64,000 bases of DNA, taken from NCBI GenBank assembly GCA_030693535.1, contig JAUYAL010000056.1, positions 1-64,000 on the forward strand, written 5' to 3'. The notes below the pieces were generated by a model. That model did not search any database. It worked only from the letters and a program-made list of their open reading frames with translations, and had not been told where the DNA came from. A program made the position numbers and the translations under genes. Shown in pieces: positions 8,604 through 18,194 of this stretch. Each line of letters opens with the position of its first letter. Position 1 is the stretch's first letter. The stretch comes from Methylotenera sp. (GTDB lineage Bacteria > Pseudomonadota > Gammaproteobacteria > Burkholderiales > Methylophilaceae).

Positions 8604-9761
8604 ATGGTGACACAAAAAAAACTTGATATGAACGCAAAAACCCCAAGAAAAATTTCCAGTGCGCGCCGCGTAACAAAAGGTGACATCCCACCAAATAATA
8701 GTGCCGCTGGCATAGAAAATTTCTCCATCAATGAGAAAGTCAACGCGGCCCGTGAATCTAAATCAGTTGCATTACAAGATATCATCAATCGTATCGCAAT
8801 TGGAAATGACATTGCAACGTTGCCAGAAGCCTTACAAGCGATTCTAGATGGCGCATCTCCTGACGATGCAGCAGCCTTAAGCAAAGCTATTGCGAACATG
8901 CCAAATATCGGAAGTTCAAGAGCGATTGCTCACGCAGATGATGAACTCGCTCGCGACTGGCGTGATGGCGCTTATCCTTACAAAAATTTATTATCGCGTC
9001 GTAGCTACGAAAAACAAAAATACCATTTGCAAGTTGAGTTATTAAAGCTACAAGCATGGGTAAAAGAAACAGGACAGCGTGTTGTCATTTTATTTGAAGG
9101 TAGAGATGCCGCAGGTAAGGGAGGCACCATTCGCCGCTTCATGGAACATTTAAACCCTCGTGGCGCGCGTGTGGTGGCGCTAGAAAAACCTAGCGAAGTT
9201 GAGCGGGGTCAGTGGTATTTTCAGCGTTATGTTTCACAATTGCCAACCGCAGGTGAAATCGCTTTATTTGACCGTTCTTGGTACAACCGTGCTGGGGTGG
9301 AACGGGTCATGGGCTTTTGTAACAATGACGAATATCTTGAGTTTATGCGTCAAGCGCCTGAATTTGAGCGCAATCTAACACGCAGTGGCATTCATATCAT
9401 TAAATTCTGGTTCTCCGTCAGTCGTGAAGAACAGCGTCGTCGCTTCAAAGAACGTAAAATGCATCCACTAAAACAATGGAAGCTCAGTCCGATTGACTTA
9501 GCTTCTTTAGACAAATGGGATGATTACACCAAAGCCAAAGAAGCTATGTTCTTCCATACAGATACGGCAGATTCACCTTGGACTGTCATTAAGTCAGATT
9601 GCAAAAAACGTGCAAGGCTAAATGCCATGCGTTATGTTTTGCATAAACTGCCATATAACAACAAGGAATTATCAGCAGTTAGCACACTAGATCCGTTATT
9701 AGTTGGACGTGCGCATATTGTTTATGAACGTGGTGAACATGATAATCAAGCTGTTTTGTAA
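8604..9761 (+). CDS. ppk2: Polyphosphate kinase 2
   Basis: This 385-residue PPK2 family protein transfers phosphate between polyphosphate and nucleotides. The catalytic core starts at about residue 118, with Walker A GRDAAGKGG at 166-174 and Walker B/lid region DRSWYNR at 223-229. The first roughly 110 residues form a low-complexity, basic then alanine-rich extension outside the core. A ribosome site AAAGGA precedes the ATG at 8604. It sits between ybeZ and ybeY, beside a PsiE-like gene, suggesting a phosphate-related insert in this operon. Confidence 0.9.
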   Translation: MVTQKKLDMNAKTPRKISSARRVTKGDIPPNNSAAGIENFSINEKVNAARESKSVALQDIINRIAIGNDIATLPEALQAILDGASPDDAAALSKAIANMPNIGSSRAIAHADDELARDWRDGAYPYKNLLSRRSYEKQKYHLQVELLKLQAWVKETGQRVVILFEGRDAAGKGGTIRRFMEHLNPRGARVVALEKPSEVERGQWYFQRYVSQLPTAGEIALFDRSWYNRAGVERVMGFCNNDEYLEFMRQAPEFERNLTRSGIHIIKFWFSVSREEQRRRFKERKMHPLKQWKLSPIDLASLDKWDDYTKAKEAMFFHTDTADSPWTVIKSDCKKRARLNAMRYVLHKLPYNNKELSAVSTLDPLLVGRAHIVYERGEHDNQAVL

Positions 9762-9831
9762 ATAGCTTATGGGTACCTCTATTATTTCAGTTGTGTATAA
9801 TGACTTATCTATTTGACGACTTTGGTTTAAC

Positions 9832-10251
9832 ATGACACCAAATAAATTTAGCAAGTTGATGCAGCGAGTCCTCGGTATAGTAGGCCAAGCTGTGCTTATT
9901 GTTATTGCCGTTGCAACGGTTTTAGCCGTATTTCAGGCAGTTATGCACATATGGCAAGCGCGCACAATCACTGTTGGTGATCTGCTTCTGCTATTTCTGT
10001 ATCTAGAAGTTATGTCCATGCTTAATCACTATCTTGGCACTGGCAATCTGCCAGTTAGATATCCTCTTTATATTGGCATTATTGCCTTGGCACGCTTTCT
10101 AGTATTAGACATTCATGAATTAGATGCTTTGCGGATGTTTGCGCTTTCCAGCTCAATACTCTTAATTGCCCTAGCAATTCTGGTGGTACGTTTTGGACAT
10201 GTGCGTTTTCCCTATGTGGACTGCCCTACCCAGCAAACTGATAACAATTAA
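9832..10251 (+). CDS. psiE: PsiE-like membrane protein
   Basis: This 139-residue integral membrane protein has about four hydrophobic helices (roughly 15-40, 48-64, 75-92 and 102-122). It carries the LLLLFLYLEVMSMLNHYL segment typical of the phosphate-starvation-inducible PsiE family, whose biochemical role is unknown. A TATAAT hexamer at about 9795-9800 suggests its own promoter. Being next to ppk2 supports a link to phosphate metabolism. Confidence 0.75.
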   Translation: MTPNKFSKLMQRVLGIVGQAVLIVIAVATVLAVFQAVMHIWQARTITVGDLLLLFLYLEVMSMLNHYLGTGNLPVRYPLYIGIIALARFLVLDIHELDALRMFALSSSILLIALAILVVRFGHVRFPYVDCPTQQTDNN

Positions 10252-10278
10252 CTACCTTAGATTTATTAACCGCTTAAT

Positions 10279-10716
10279 ATGTCTACAATTAATTTGGCAG
10301 TTCAATACGCATCAACCCAAACAAATCTGCCGACTAGAGCCCAGTTTCGCCAATGGGCTAAAGCCGCGATTCGGGTTGAGACTGAAGCGACCATCAGAAT
10401 TGTGGATGAAACTGAAGGACGCGAACTGAATAAAACTTATCGCGACAAAGATTATGCAACGAATGTGCTGACGTTTCCGCTCACTGAAGAACCGTATCTC
10501 ATAGGCGATATTATTATTTGCGCACCAGTGGTTGCCGCAGAGGCCCTCGCACAAAACAAGTCGCTTGAAGCACATTATGCACATTTAACTGTGCATGGCA
10601 TTCTGCATTTGCATGGTTATGACCATGAAATCGAAGCACAAGCTGAGCTCATGGAGAGTTTAGAGACTGCAATTATCACAAAATTAGGGTATGCTAACCC
10701 TTATCTCATTACATAG
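10279..10716 (+). CDS. ybeY: Endoribonuclease YbeY (rRNA maturation)
   Basis: This 145-residue zinc-dependent endoribonuclease acts in 16S rRNA 3' processing and ribosome quality control. The metal site HGILHLHGYDH is intact with H106, H110 and H116. Full family length. It is 27 bases after the psiE-like gene and its stop at 10716 is directly followed by corC, so the genes are probably cotranscribed. Confidence 0.95.
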   Translation: MSTINLAVQYASTQTNLPTRAQFRQWAKAAIRVETEATIRIVDETEGRELNKTYRDKDYATNVLTFPLTEEPYLIGDIIICAPVVAAEALAQNKSLEAHYAHLTVHGILHLHGYDHEIEAQAELMESLETAIITKLGYANPYLIT

Positions 10717-10726
10717 GATGCCTCTA

Positions 10727-11578
10727 ATGGCTTCTGAGTCGGAAAAACCAAGTAACAAACCCTCTTTATTAGAACGTCTCAGTCACTTTTTATTACGTGA
10801 ACCTGAAGATCGCGAGCAGCTTGTAACACTTTTACACGGTGCTTACGAGAATAGTTTAATGGATGCAGACTCACTAGCTATGATTGAGGGCGTGTTGCAA
10901 GTGAGTGAAATGCAAGTTCGCGACATTATGATTCCTCGCTCACAAATGGATGTCATCGACATCACGGACCCTCCTGAAACTTTCATTCCGCACGTAATTG
11001 AAACAGCCCACTCTCGCTTCCCAGTGATTGAAGATAATAAAAATGATGTCATCGGCATATTGCTCGCCAAAGATTTATTGCGTTATTACGCGGGGGAAGA
11101 TTTTGAGGTGCGCGACATGTTGCGGCCCGCAGTATTTATCCCTGAATCTAAGCGATTAAATGTATTACTAAAAGAATTTCGTAGCAACAGAAACCATATT
11201 GCCATTGTAGTCGATGAATACGGCGGCGTAGCTGGCATGGTGACGATTGAGGATGTACTTGAGCAAATCGTTGGCGACATAGAAGATGAATACGATTATG
11301 ACGAAGATGAAGACAACATCATTCAAAATGCTGATGGGCAATATCGCGTAAAGGCTTTAACGGAAATCTCAGACTTTAATGAAATTATTGGTACTGCGCT
11401 AAGCGATGAAGAGTTTTCGACCATTGGTGGATTGGTAGTGCATCAATTCGGGCATTTACCAAAGCGTGATGATGAAATTACCCTTAATGGCTTACGTTTC
11501 AGAGTGCTTCGCGCCGACAGTCGTCGATTACATAGCATGGTAGTAGAAGTATTGCCGGAAATAACAACTTCAGAATAA
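10727..11578 (+). CDS. corC: CorC/YbeX-type CBS-domain transporter-associated protein
   Basis: This CorC/HlyC-type protein (283 residues from this start) has two CBS domains (about 55-185) with the IMIPRSQM and AHSRFPV motifs and a C-terminal CorC_HlyC domain. It is linked to magnesium/cobalt efflux and, as YbeX, to the YbeYZ ribosome operon. I chose the ATG at 10727 because TAGGATG lies at ribosome-site distance. The ATG at 10718 leaves no room for a binding site, and 10691 would lie inside ybeY. Confidence 0.9.
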   Translation: MASESEKPSNKPSLLERLSHFLLREPEDREQLVTLLHGAYENSLMDADSLAMIEGVLQVSEMQVRDIMIPRSQMDVIDITDPPETFIPHVIETAHSRFPVIEDNKNDVIGILLAKDLLRYYAGEDFEVRDMLRPAVFIPESKRLNVLLKEFRSNRNHIAIVVDEYGGVAGMVTIEDVLEQIVGDIEDEYDYDEDEDNIIQNADGQYRVKALTEISDFNEIIGTALSDEEFSTIGGLVVHQFGHLPKRDDEITLNGLRFRVLRADSRRLHSMVVEVLPEITTSE

Positions 11579-11591
11579 ACCTAAAAAAACT

Positions 11592-11619
11592 AAAAATAGG
11601 GGCTAAAGCCCCTATTTTT
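11592..11619. terminator. Bidirectional terminator between corC and mscL
   Basis: A perfect 12-bp stem (AAAAATAGGGGC with GCCCCTATTTTT) and a TAAA loop lie between two convergent genes. The A/T flanks give a U-run in both directions. Confidence 0.88.
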
Positions 11620-11636
11620 CGACTCAATTCAGTCAA

Positions 11637-12050
11637 TTATTTTTTCAGTGAATCACGAATTTCACGTAATAGCAAAATATCATCTGGTGTTGGTGCTGGC
11701 GCAGCAGCAGCCTCAGCTTTTTTCATTCTATTCATTAATTTAACCATTTGAAAAATAACAAAAGCCAAAATTAGAAAGTTAATTGTGATTGTTAAAAAGT
11801 TACCATAAGCCAGTACTGAACCTAGTTTTTTAGCCTCAACTAATGGTAAGCCTGCAGCCTGACCACTAAACGCTACGTACATATTTGAAAAATCAACATT
11901 GCCAATGATTTTTCCAACGATAGGCATAATAATATCGCCCACCATTGAATCAATAATCTTACCAAAAGCACCGCCGATAATCACACCTACAGCTAAATCC
12001 ATTACGTTGCCTTTTAAGGCAAATTCTTTAAACTCAGATGCCATGCTCAT
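11637..12050 (-). CDS. mscL: Large-conductance mechanosensitive channel MscL
   Basis: This 137-residue inner-membrane channel opens under hypo-osmotic shock. The N-terminal amphipathic helix ([19 protein letters not shown]) leads into pore helix 1 with the GGAFGKI segment; helix 2 is at about 76-96, followed by the charged C-terminal helix. The start at 12050 is chosen because GGGG lies 7 bases upstream and the length then matches the family; longer frames would add an unrelated 39-residue extension. It lies inverted between corC and lnt. Confidence 0.95.
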   Translation of the reverse strand: MSMASEFKEFALKGNVMDLAVGVIIGGAFGKIIDSMVGDIIMPIVGKIIGNVDFSNMYVAFSGQAAGLPLVEAKKLGSVLAYGNFLTITINFLILAFVIFQMVKLMNRMKKAEAAAAPAPTPDDILLLREIRDSLKK

Positions 12051-12176
12051 ACTTTTTCCCCATAAAATTAATGCCAATAAATTAATAAAATTATTGTTAC
12101 AGCAGGTAATATAGGGGCTAAACGCATTTCGTGTCAATCGCCGTGCTATTTTTAATAGCGTTAGCAATGTAAATTT

Positions 12177-12204
12177 TTGTTATCTTGCGCTATCAAGCTA
12201 CAAT
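12177..12204 (+). promoter_or_regulatory. Promoter for lnt (predicted, leaderless)
   Basis: TTGTTA at 12177-12182, a 16-bp spacer and TACAAT at 12199-12204 form a sigma70-like promoter. The expected start of transcription, about 7 bases on, falls at the ATG at 12212. The mRNA may therefore have almost no leader, which fits the lack of a Shine-Dalgarno sequence. Confidence 0.5.
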
Positions 12205-12211
12205 TCAAACC

Positions 12212-13735
12212 ATGCAAAAAATCACTAATAATAAATTCTTCAGGTCACTCACACTATTTTTGCTTGGCGCATTATGTGTGCTTGGTTTCGCGCCGTTCAA
12301 TTTTTACCCTGCAAGCATTTTGTCGCTGATTGGTTTGTTCTATTTTTGGCATCAAAATTACACGCCAAAGCAAGCCGCTTCTTCAGGCTTTATTTATGGG
12401 CTGGGCCTATACACCACTGGTATCTATTGGATATATATTAGCCTACATGATTTCGGTAATATGCCAAGCATGGTGGCGGGCTTAGCTACATTTTTATTAT
12501 GTGCATTTATGGCATTATTCCCTGCCTTAGCAGGTGCCATAAGTGTGAAAATATCTAAAGCTCAAACTTCGCAATTACTTATCAGTATTCCAATTTTTTG
12601 GGCTTTGTCTGACTGGACACGTAGCTGGATTTTTACTGGGTTTCCATGGCTAACCATGGGTTACAGCCAAGTTCCACATAGCCCACTGTCAGGCTACTTC
12701 GCTATTGTCGGTGTGTATGGTGTTTCTATGATTGCAGTATTCATTGCAAGTTTGATTGCATATTGGCTTGTTAAAAAACCTAAATCTATCATTTGGAAAC
12801 GCTACACTATTGCTTTTTTAGCATTCATCTTAGTAGCTGGTAACGTATTAAAACTGGTGGAATGGACAACACCTTCAGCGAAACCGATTAGCGTCGCACT
12901 ATTACAAGGGAATATTGCGCAAGATTTAAAATGGATACCAGAAAATGCTGAGCGCACCTTAAATTTATACCTACACATGGCAGAAGCGAGCAAAGCTAAA
13001 CTCATCATCATGCCAGAGACCTCGCTACCAGTTCTTTCCAGCGAAATTCCTATTGAACTAAAGATACGCCTACAGAAATTGGCAAAACGAAATCAAGGTG
13101 CTGTTTTGGCTGGGATGATAGAACGTGAAAATGGCGAGTATTTTAACAGTATGTTAAATATGAGCAATAATAGCCTTGAAGCATATCGAAAGTCGCATTT
13201 GGTGCCATTTGGCGAGTTCATCCCACTAAAAGTTGCATTTGGCTGGATTTATCGCGACTTACTAAATATGCCGCTCAGTGACCTATCTCGGGGTAGCATT
13301 CATCAACAAGCAATGAATATCGCTGGTGAAAAAGTCGCCATTAATATTTGTTATGAAGATGTGTTTGGTGAAGAAATTATCCGCCAATTACCTGCTGCAA
13401 CGCTATTAGTTAACGCCAGCAATGACGCATGGTATGGGCAATCGAATGCAGCGCATCAACACATGCAATTCTCACAAGCACGTGCGTTAGAAACTGGTCG
13501 GACTGTTTTGCGTGCAACCAATACTGGTGCAACAGCCATCATCGGTCCGCATGGCAACATATTAGCGCATGCACCACACTTCACAGAAACTACACTGAAT
13601 GGCACGGCACAAGGTTATAGCGGCAGTACGCCTTATGTGCGTTGGGGAAATTGGCTGTTTCTGATTATTTGCATGATTGGCATAACCGCCGTCTGTTTAC
13701 CCAATTTTTTGGCAAGTAAGCGTAAAACAAAGTAA
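12212..13735 (+). CDS. lnt: Apolipoprotein N-acyltransferase
   Basis: This 507-residue inner-membrane enzyme adds the third acyl chain to lipoproteins. About six N-terminal membrane helices are followed by a periplasmic nitrilase-like domain. Its catalytic triad is the glutamate in IIMPETSLP, the lysine in the following nitrilase region and the cysteine in NICYEDVFG; the loop YRKSHLVPFGE is conserved. A final helix closes the chain. I prefer ATG 12212 over TTG 12185 because the TTG overlaps the predicted promoter. In many relatives lnt directly follows corC; here mscL lies between. Confidence 0.92.
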   Translation: MQKITNNKFFRSLTLFLLGALCVLGFAPFNFYPASILSLIGLFYFWHQNYTPKQAASSGFIYGLGLYTTGIYWIYISLHDFGNMPSMVAGLATFLLCAFMALFPALAGAISVKISKAQTSQLLISIPIFWALSDWTRSWIFTGFPWLTMGYSQVPHSPLSGYFAIVGVYGVSMIAVFIASLIAYWLVKKPKSIIWKRYTIAFLAFILVAGNVLKLVEWTTPSAKPISVALLQGNIAQDLKWIPENAERTLNLYLHMAEASKAKLIIMPETSLPVLSSEIPIELKIRLQKLAKRNQGAVLAGMIERENGEYFNSMLNMSNNSLEAYRKSHLVPFGEFIPLKVAFGWIYRDLLNMPLSDLSRGSIHQQAMNIAGEKVAINICYEDVFGEEIIRQLPAATLLVNASNDAWYGQSNAAHQHMQFSQARALETGRTVLRATNTGATAIIGPHGNILAHAPHFTETTLNGTAQGYSGSTPYVRWGNWLFLIICMIGITAVCLPNFLASKRKTK

Positions 13736-13842
13736 AATCACTACTTTTATAGATGCTACGATTGAAACTTGTACGACTTAAATCTATTAGCCTTGAACCA
13801 TTTCGAATCAAAACGTTAGAATCAAACCCTTAGAATATAATC

Positions 13843-14781
13843 ATGGCACTCACTTTTCAGCAAATCATACTCACCCTGCAAAATTACTGGAGCGATAAAG
13901 GCTGCGCATTACTGCAATCTTACGACATGGAAGTTGGCGCAGGTACTTCGCATACTGCGACTTTCTTGCGTTCATTGGGTCCAGAACCGTGGAAAGCAGC
14001 TTATGTACAACCAAGCCGCCGCCCAAAAGATGGTCGTTATGGTGAAAACCCAAACCGCTTACAACATTACTATCAGTTTCAAGTAGTGTTAAAGCCCTCA
14101 CCAGCAGACATTTTAGAGCTATATTTAGGCTCTCTTGAGGCACTTGGGTTTGATTTGAAAAAGAACGACATCCGATTTGTTGAAGATGACTGGGAAAACC
14201 CAACACTAGGTGCATGGGGTCTGGGCTGGGAAGTCTGGTTGAACGGTATGGAAGTCACACAATTCACTTACTTTCAGCAAGTTGGCGGTATTAACTGCAA
14301 ACCCATTACTGGTGAAATCACCTACGGTTTAGAGCGCTTAGCCATGTATTTACAGGGCGTGGATAACGTTTACGATTTGACTTGGACAACTGGTTTAAAT
14401 GGTGAGTGTTTGACTTACGGTGATGTTTATCTGCAAAATGAAAAAGAGCAATCTGCATACAATTTTGAACATTCAGATGCTGACTTCTTGTTTACCGCAT
14501 TTACGGCACATGAAAAACAAGCCCAGCATTTAATGGAAAATAAACTTGCACTTCCTGCCTATGAACAAGTTCTTAAAGCTGCACATACTTTCAACTTACT
14601 TGATGCACGTGGCGCAATTTCTGTGACAGAACGCGCAGGTTACATTGGCCGTATTCGCAATCTAGCGCGCTCAGTTGCCGCAAGTTACTTGGATAGCCGT
14701 GCCAGACTAGGCTTCCCAATGGCACCAAAAGATTGGGCAGATGAAGTATTAACAGAATTAGCTAAGAAAGCCGAATCATGA
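13843..14781 (+). CDS. glyQ: Glycyl-tRNA synthetase alpha subunit
   Basis: This 312-residue catalytic subunit of the bacterial alpha2beta2 GlyRS activates glycine and charges tRNA-Gly. It has the family signatures [24 protein letters not shown] and the ERLAMYLQ motif. Full length. No Shine-Dalgarno sequence precedes the ATG; a TATAAT lies at 13836-13841 just before it. It overlaps glyS by four bases (ATGA), ensuring coupled translation of the two subunits. Confidence 0.97.
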   Translation: MALTFQQIILTLQNYWSDKGCALLQSYDMEVGAGTSHTATFLRSLGPEPWKAAYVQPSRRPKDGRYGENPNRLQHYYQFQVVLKPSPADILELYLGSLEALGFDLKKNDIRFVEDDWENPTLGAWGLGWEVWLNGMEVTQFTYFQQVGGINCKPITGEITYGLERLAMYLQGVDNVYDLTWTTGLNGECLTYGDVYLQNEKEQSAYNFEHSDADFLFTAFTAHEKQAQHLMENKLALPAYEQVLKAAHTFNLLDARGAISVTERAGYIGRIRNLARSVAASYLDSRARLGFPMAPKDWADEVLTELAKKAES

Positions 14782-16877
14782 GTAGACAAAATTTATTAGT
14801 AGAATTATTTGTAGAAGAGCTACCGCCGAAAGTATTGGATAAACTTGGAGAAGCTTTTTCAAGCGTTTTATTTGAAACACTTAAATCACAAGGGTTAACC
14901 GCGGAAAATGCTAACGCCACGGCCTTTGCATCACCACGTCGCTTGGCTATGTATGCCTCCAATATCCTCGCAGTTGCGCCAGACAAAAGCTCTACGCAAA
15001 AACTTATGCCAGTCAGCGTGGGTCTAGATGCAAGTGGCAACCCAACGCCAGCGCTAATCAAACGCCTAAACAGCATGGGCTTGGATCAAAGCGCTGTTAA
15101 AAATTTAACAAAGCAAGCTGATGGTAAAAATGAGGCATTATTTTTAGATGTATTGCAAAAAGGCGTTTCGCTTAAAGAAGCCTTACAAGTCGCATTGAAT
15201 GACTCAATTTCAAAATTGCCGATTCCAAAAGTGATGACGTACCAATTAACAGATGGCTGGACCAACGTGAATTTTGTGCGCCCTGCGCATAGTTTAGTAG
15301 CATTATATGGCGATGAAGTGGTTGCTGTCACGGCGCTTGGTTTAACTGCTAGCAACCAAACGCAAGGTCACAGATTTGAAGCCGCTGTTTCACCTGTTGT
15401 TTTAAAAAATGCAGACACCTACGCGGAACAGTTAAAAACTGAAGGTGCAGTTATTGCGAGTTTTGCTGGACGTCGTGCAGAAATCGCACGTCAACTCAAT
15501 GCCGCGGCAGCCAAACAGCACCTGAAACCGATTGAAGATGAAGCGCTATTAGATGAAGTCACAGCGTTAGTAGAGCGTCCAAATGTACTACTCGGTCAGT
15601 TTGAGGAAATTTACCTAGAAGTGCCTCAAGAGTGTTTGATTTTGACCATGAAGGCAAATCAAAAATATTTTCCATTGCTAGATGCGCATGGCAAACTCAC
15701 TAATAAGTTTTTAATTGTTTCTAACATCAGCCCTTCTGACCCAAGCGCAGTGATTGGTGGCAATGAGCGCGTTGTTCGCCCTCGCCTCGCCGATGCTAAG
15801 TTCTTCTTCGACCAAGACCGTAAGAAAACACTGGAAAGCCGCTTAGAAGGTTTAGATAAAGTGGTTTACCACAACAAACTTGGCTCACAAGGTGAGCGTA
15901 ATATTCGCGTAGTTAACATTGCTACTGAAATCGCAAAACTATTAGGTGATAGCAACTTTGTCTCCAAAGTTGAAAAAGCAGCGCGCTTATCTAAAACAGA
16001 TTTAGTTACGGATATGGTTGGTGAATTCCCAGAGTTACAAGGCATTATGGGACGCTACTATGCGCAGCATGAAGGTTTAGATGACGATGTGGCTTTTGCC
16101 ATTGAAGATCATTACAAACCGCGCTTTGCAGGTGACACATTGCCACGCAACCAAGTTGGCATTTGTGTTGCATTAGCAGATAAATTAGAAACCTTAGTTG
16201 GCTTATTCAGCATCGGCGAAAAACCCACTGGCGATAAAGATCCATTTGGCTTGCGTCGCCAAGCACTTGGGGTGATTCGTATGTTGATAGATGGCAAACT
16301 GCCAATCCAGTTTAATGCACTTATTCAAATGGTGTTATTTCAATTTAATGGTGATGCCAATGTAGCGCAATCTGTACAAGACTTTAGCTTGGATAGACTG
16401 GCAGTCAGCCTTAAAGACCAAGGCGCTAGTCCACAAGAGGTGGATGCTGTGCTAGCGCTCAAGCCTCAATTGTTAAGTGAAATTCCGCAACGACTTTCCG
16501 CTGTTCGCGCATTCTCTTCACTAGATGAAGCGCCTGCCTTAGCAGCCGCCAACAAGCGCGTTGGCAATATTCTGAAAAAAGTAGAAAGTGAATTGAAAGC
16601 AGAAGTAAATACTAACTTACTGCAAGAGCCAGCTGAAATGGCGCTTAACGAAGCCCTGAGTAAGGTAAAGCCTGAAGCTGACAATTTCTTTGAAAGTGGA
16701 GATTACACCGCATCACTTAAATCTCTCGCAGCTTTAAAGGCGCCTGTTGACACTTTCTTTGACAGCGTGATGGTAAATAGTGACGACCCTGCCTTAAAAA
16801 CGAATCGTTTAGGCTTACTAGCAATTTTGCATCAAGCCATGAATCGTGTTGCAGATTTATCAAAACTAGCCAGTTAA
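14778..16877 (+). CDS. glyS: Glycyl-tRNA synthetase beta subunit
   Basis: This 699-residue beta subunit of GlyRS is needed for tRNA recognition. It begins with the conserved [15 protein letters not shown] segment, includes the HD-like and B3/4-type regions, and ends with the DALR-type anticodon-binding domain containing FFDSVMVN. Full length, no interruptions. It overlaps glyQ by four bases and is followed 19 bases later by gmhB. Confidence 0.97.
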   Translation: MSRQNLLVELFVEELPPKVLDKLGEAFSSVLFETLKSQGLTAENANATAFASPRRLAMYASNILAVAPDKSSTQKLMPVSVGLDASGNPTPALIKRLNSMGLDQSAVKNLTKQADGKNEALFLDVLQKGVSLKEALQVALNDSISKLPIPKVMTYQLTDGWTNVNFVRPAHSLVALYGDEVVAVTALGLTASNQTQGHRFEAAVSPVVLKNADTYAEQLKTEGAVIASFAGRRAEIARQLNAAAAKQHLKPIEDEALLDEVTALVERPNVLLGQFEEIYLEVPQECLILTMKANQKYFPLLDAHGKLTNKFLIVSNISPSDPSAVIGGNERVVRPRLADAKFFFDQDRKKTLESRLEGLDKVVYHNKLGSQGERNIRVVNIATEIAKLLGDSNFVSKVEKAARLSKTDLVTDMVGEFPELQGIMGRYYAQHEGLDDDVAFAIEDHYKPRFAGDTLPRNQVGICVALADKLETLVGLFSIGEKPTGDKDPFGLRRQALGVIRMLIDGKLPIQFNALIQMVLFQFNGDANVAQSVQDFSLDRLAVSLKDQGASPQEVDAVLALKPQLLSEIPQRLSAVRAFSSLDEAPALAAANKRVGNILKKVESELKAEVNTNLLQEPAEMALNEALSKVKPEADNFFESGDYTASLKSLAALKAPVDTFFDSVMVNSDDPALKTNRLGLLAILHQAMNRVADLSKLAS

Positions 16878-16896
16878 TCAATTAAGCGAGCTACGA

Positions 16897-17457
16897 ATGA
16901 AATTAGTGATTTTAGATAGAGATGGTGTCATCAATCAAGACTCCGTTAATTTCATCAAAAATCCAAATGAGTGGATTTCTCTCTCAGGTAGTCTCGATGC
17001 GATTGCTTTGTTGAATCAGTCTGGATTCAGAGTAGCGGTTGCTACCAACCAATCTGGTGTAAGTCGTGGTTTGTTTGATATGGCAACACTCAACAGCATT
17101 CATGAAAAAATGAACCGCGAATTAGCCATGGTAGGCGGTCGTATAGATGCTATATTTTATTGCCCGCATGCGGCAGATGAACATTGCCATTGTCGAAAAC
17201 CAGATACTGGAATGATAGAAGAAATAGGTAGGCGTTTTTCAATGGAATTAGTCGACGTACCTGCAGTGGGTGATTCTCTACGGGATTTACAAGCCTTTGC
17301 GGCATCAGGATGTCAACCAATTTTAGTGCTTACAGGCAAAGGAGAAGCAACTTTAGTAGCTTCAAAACAATCTTCAGAAAAAGCATTGCCTGCAAACACA
17401 TGGGTGTGTAAAGATTTAGCTGAAGCTGTACAGCGCATTATTGCTTCAAAAAATTAA
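16897..17457 (+). CDS. gmhB: D-glycero-beta-D-manno-heptose-1,7-bisphosphate 7-phosphatase
   Basis: This 186-residue HAD-family phosphatase makes ADP-heptose precursors for the lipopolysaccharide core. The nucleophile motif is D7-x-D9-G (DRDGVIN), NQSGVSRG is at 51-58, and zinc-binding residues are C89, H91, C97 and C99. The gene order glyS-gmhB-plsC is common in betaproteobacteria. Confidence 0.93.
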   Translation: MKLVILDRDGVINQDSVNFIKNPNEWISLSGSLDAIALLNQSGFRVAVATNQSGVSRGLFDMATLNSIHEKMNRELAMVGGRIDAIFYCPHAADEHCHCRKPDTGMIEEIGRRFSMELVDVPAVGDSLRDLQAFAASGCQPILVLTGKGEATLVASKQSSEKALPANTWVCKDLAEAVQRIIASKN

Positions 17458-17486
17458 GCCTCTTCCAGATTAACTCAAGGTTCAGC

Positions 17487-18194
17487 ATGTTATTCTTTCG
17501 TTCATCTTTGTTCTTTGTGGGCCAACTAATCACTGCGCCAATATTCACTTTAATCGCATTACTCTCTTTACCACTCAACCCAATCACTCGTAATAATCTA
17601 ATCTCTGGCTGGGCACGTAGCATGCTGTGGTGGCTCAAAGTCACTTGCAACATTAGTCATGAAATTACAGGTATTGAAAATATGCCTCACACTCCTAGTA
17701 TTATCCTCGGCAAGCATCAATCAACTTGGGAGACCTTTGCTTTTCAGGCAATTTTCCCAACTCAAGTTTATGTGCTAAAACGTGAATTATTATGGATTCC
17801 AATATTTGGTTGGGGGTTGGCAATGTCTTCTCCAATTGCTATTAATCGTGCCGCTGGACGTGAGGCACTTAAACAATTGGTGGAAAAAGGTAAAGATAGA
17901 TTAGCTAAAGGTTTTTGGGTAGTGATTTTTCCTGAAGGAACCAGAATTGCACCGGGGAAACGCGGGAAATATCACATTGGTGGTGCATGGCTAGCCACAC
18001 ATACTAAAACCCAAGTATTGCCCGTCGCGCACAATGCTGGAAGTTTCTGGCCAAAAGGCTTTATTAAAACCCCAGGCGTGATTAAAATCCATATTGGCAA
18101 GCCAATTCAAACTGCTCACGTAAAAACAGATGTCCTGAACCAGCAAGTGGAAAGCTGGATCGAGGCTGAAATGGCAATCATTAGCGCATCATGA
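17487..18194 (+). CDS. plsC: 1-acyl-sn-glycerol-3-phosphate acyltransferase
   Basis: This 235-residue membrane-associated acyltransferase makes phosphatidic acid from lysophosphatidic acid. The N-terminal hydrophobic segment is at about 8-32. The catalytic HX4D box appears as HQSTWE (77-82), with glutamate in place of aspartate. The acceptor motif FPEGTR is near residue 150. The E variant looks like a subgroup feature rather than damage, since all other blocks are intact. Overlaps the next gene by four bases. Confidence 0.9.
   Translation: MLFFRSSLFFVGQLITAPIFTLIALLSLPLNPITRNNLISGWARSMLWWLKVTCNISHEITGIENMPHTPSIILGKHQSTWETFAFQAIFPTQVYVLKRELLWIPIFGWGLAMSSPIAINRAAGREALKQLVEKGKDRLAKGFWVVIFPEGTRIAPGKRGKYHIGGAWLATHTKTQVLPVAHNAGSFWPKGFIKTPGVIKIHIGKPIQTAHVKTDVLNQQVESWIEAEMAIISAS

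Noticed and set aside
13736..13842. Possible glycine riboswitch or T-box before glyQ
   Set aside because: No conserved riboswitch or T-box elements are visible in these 107 bases.
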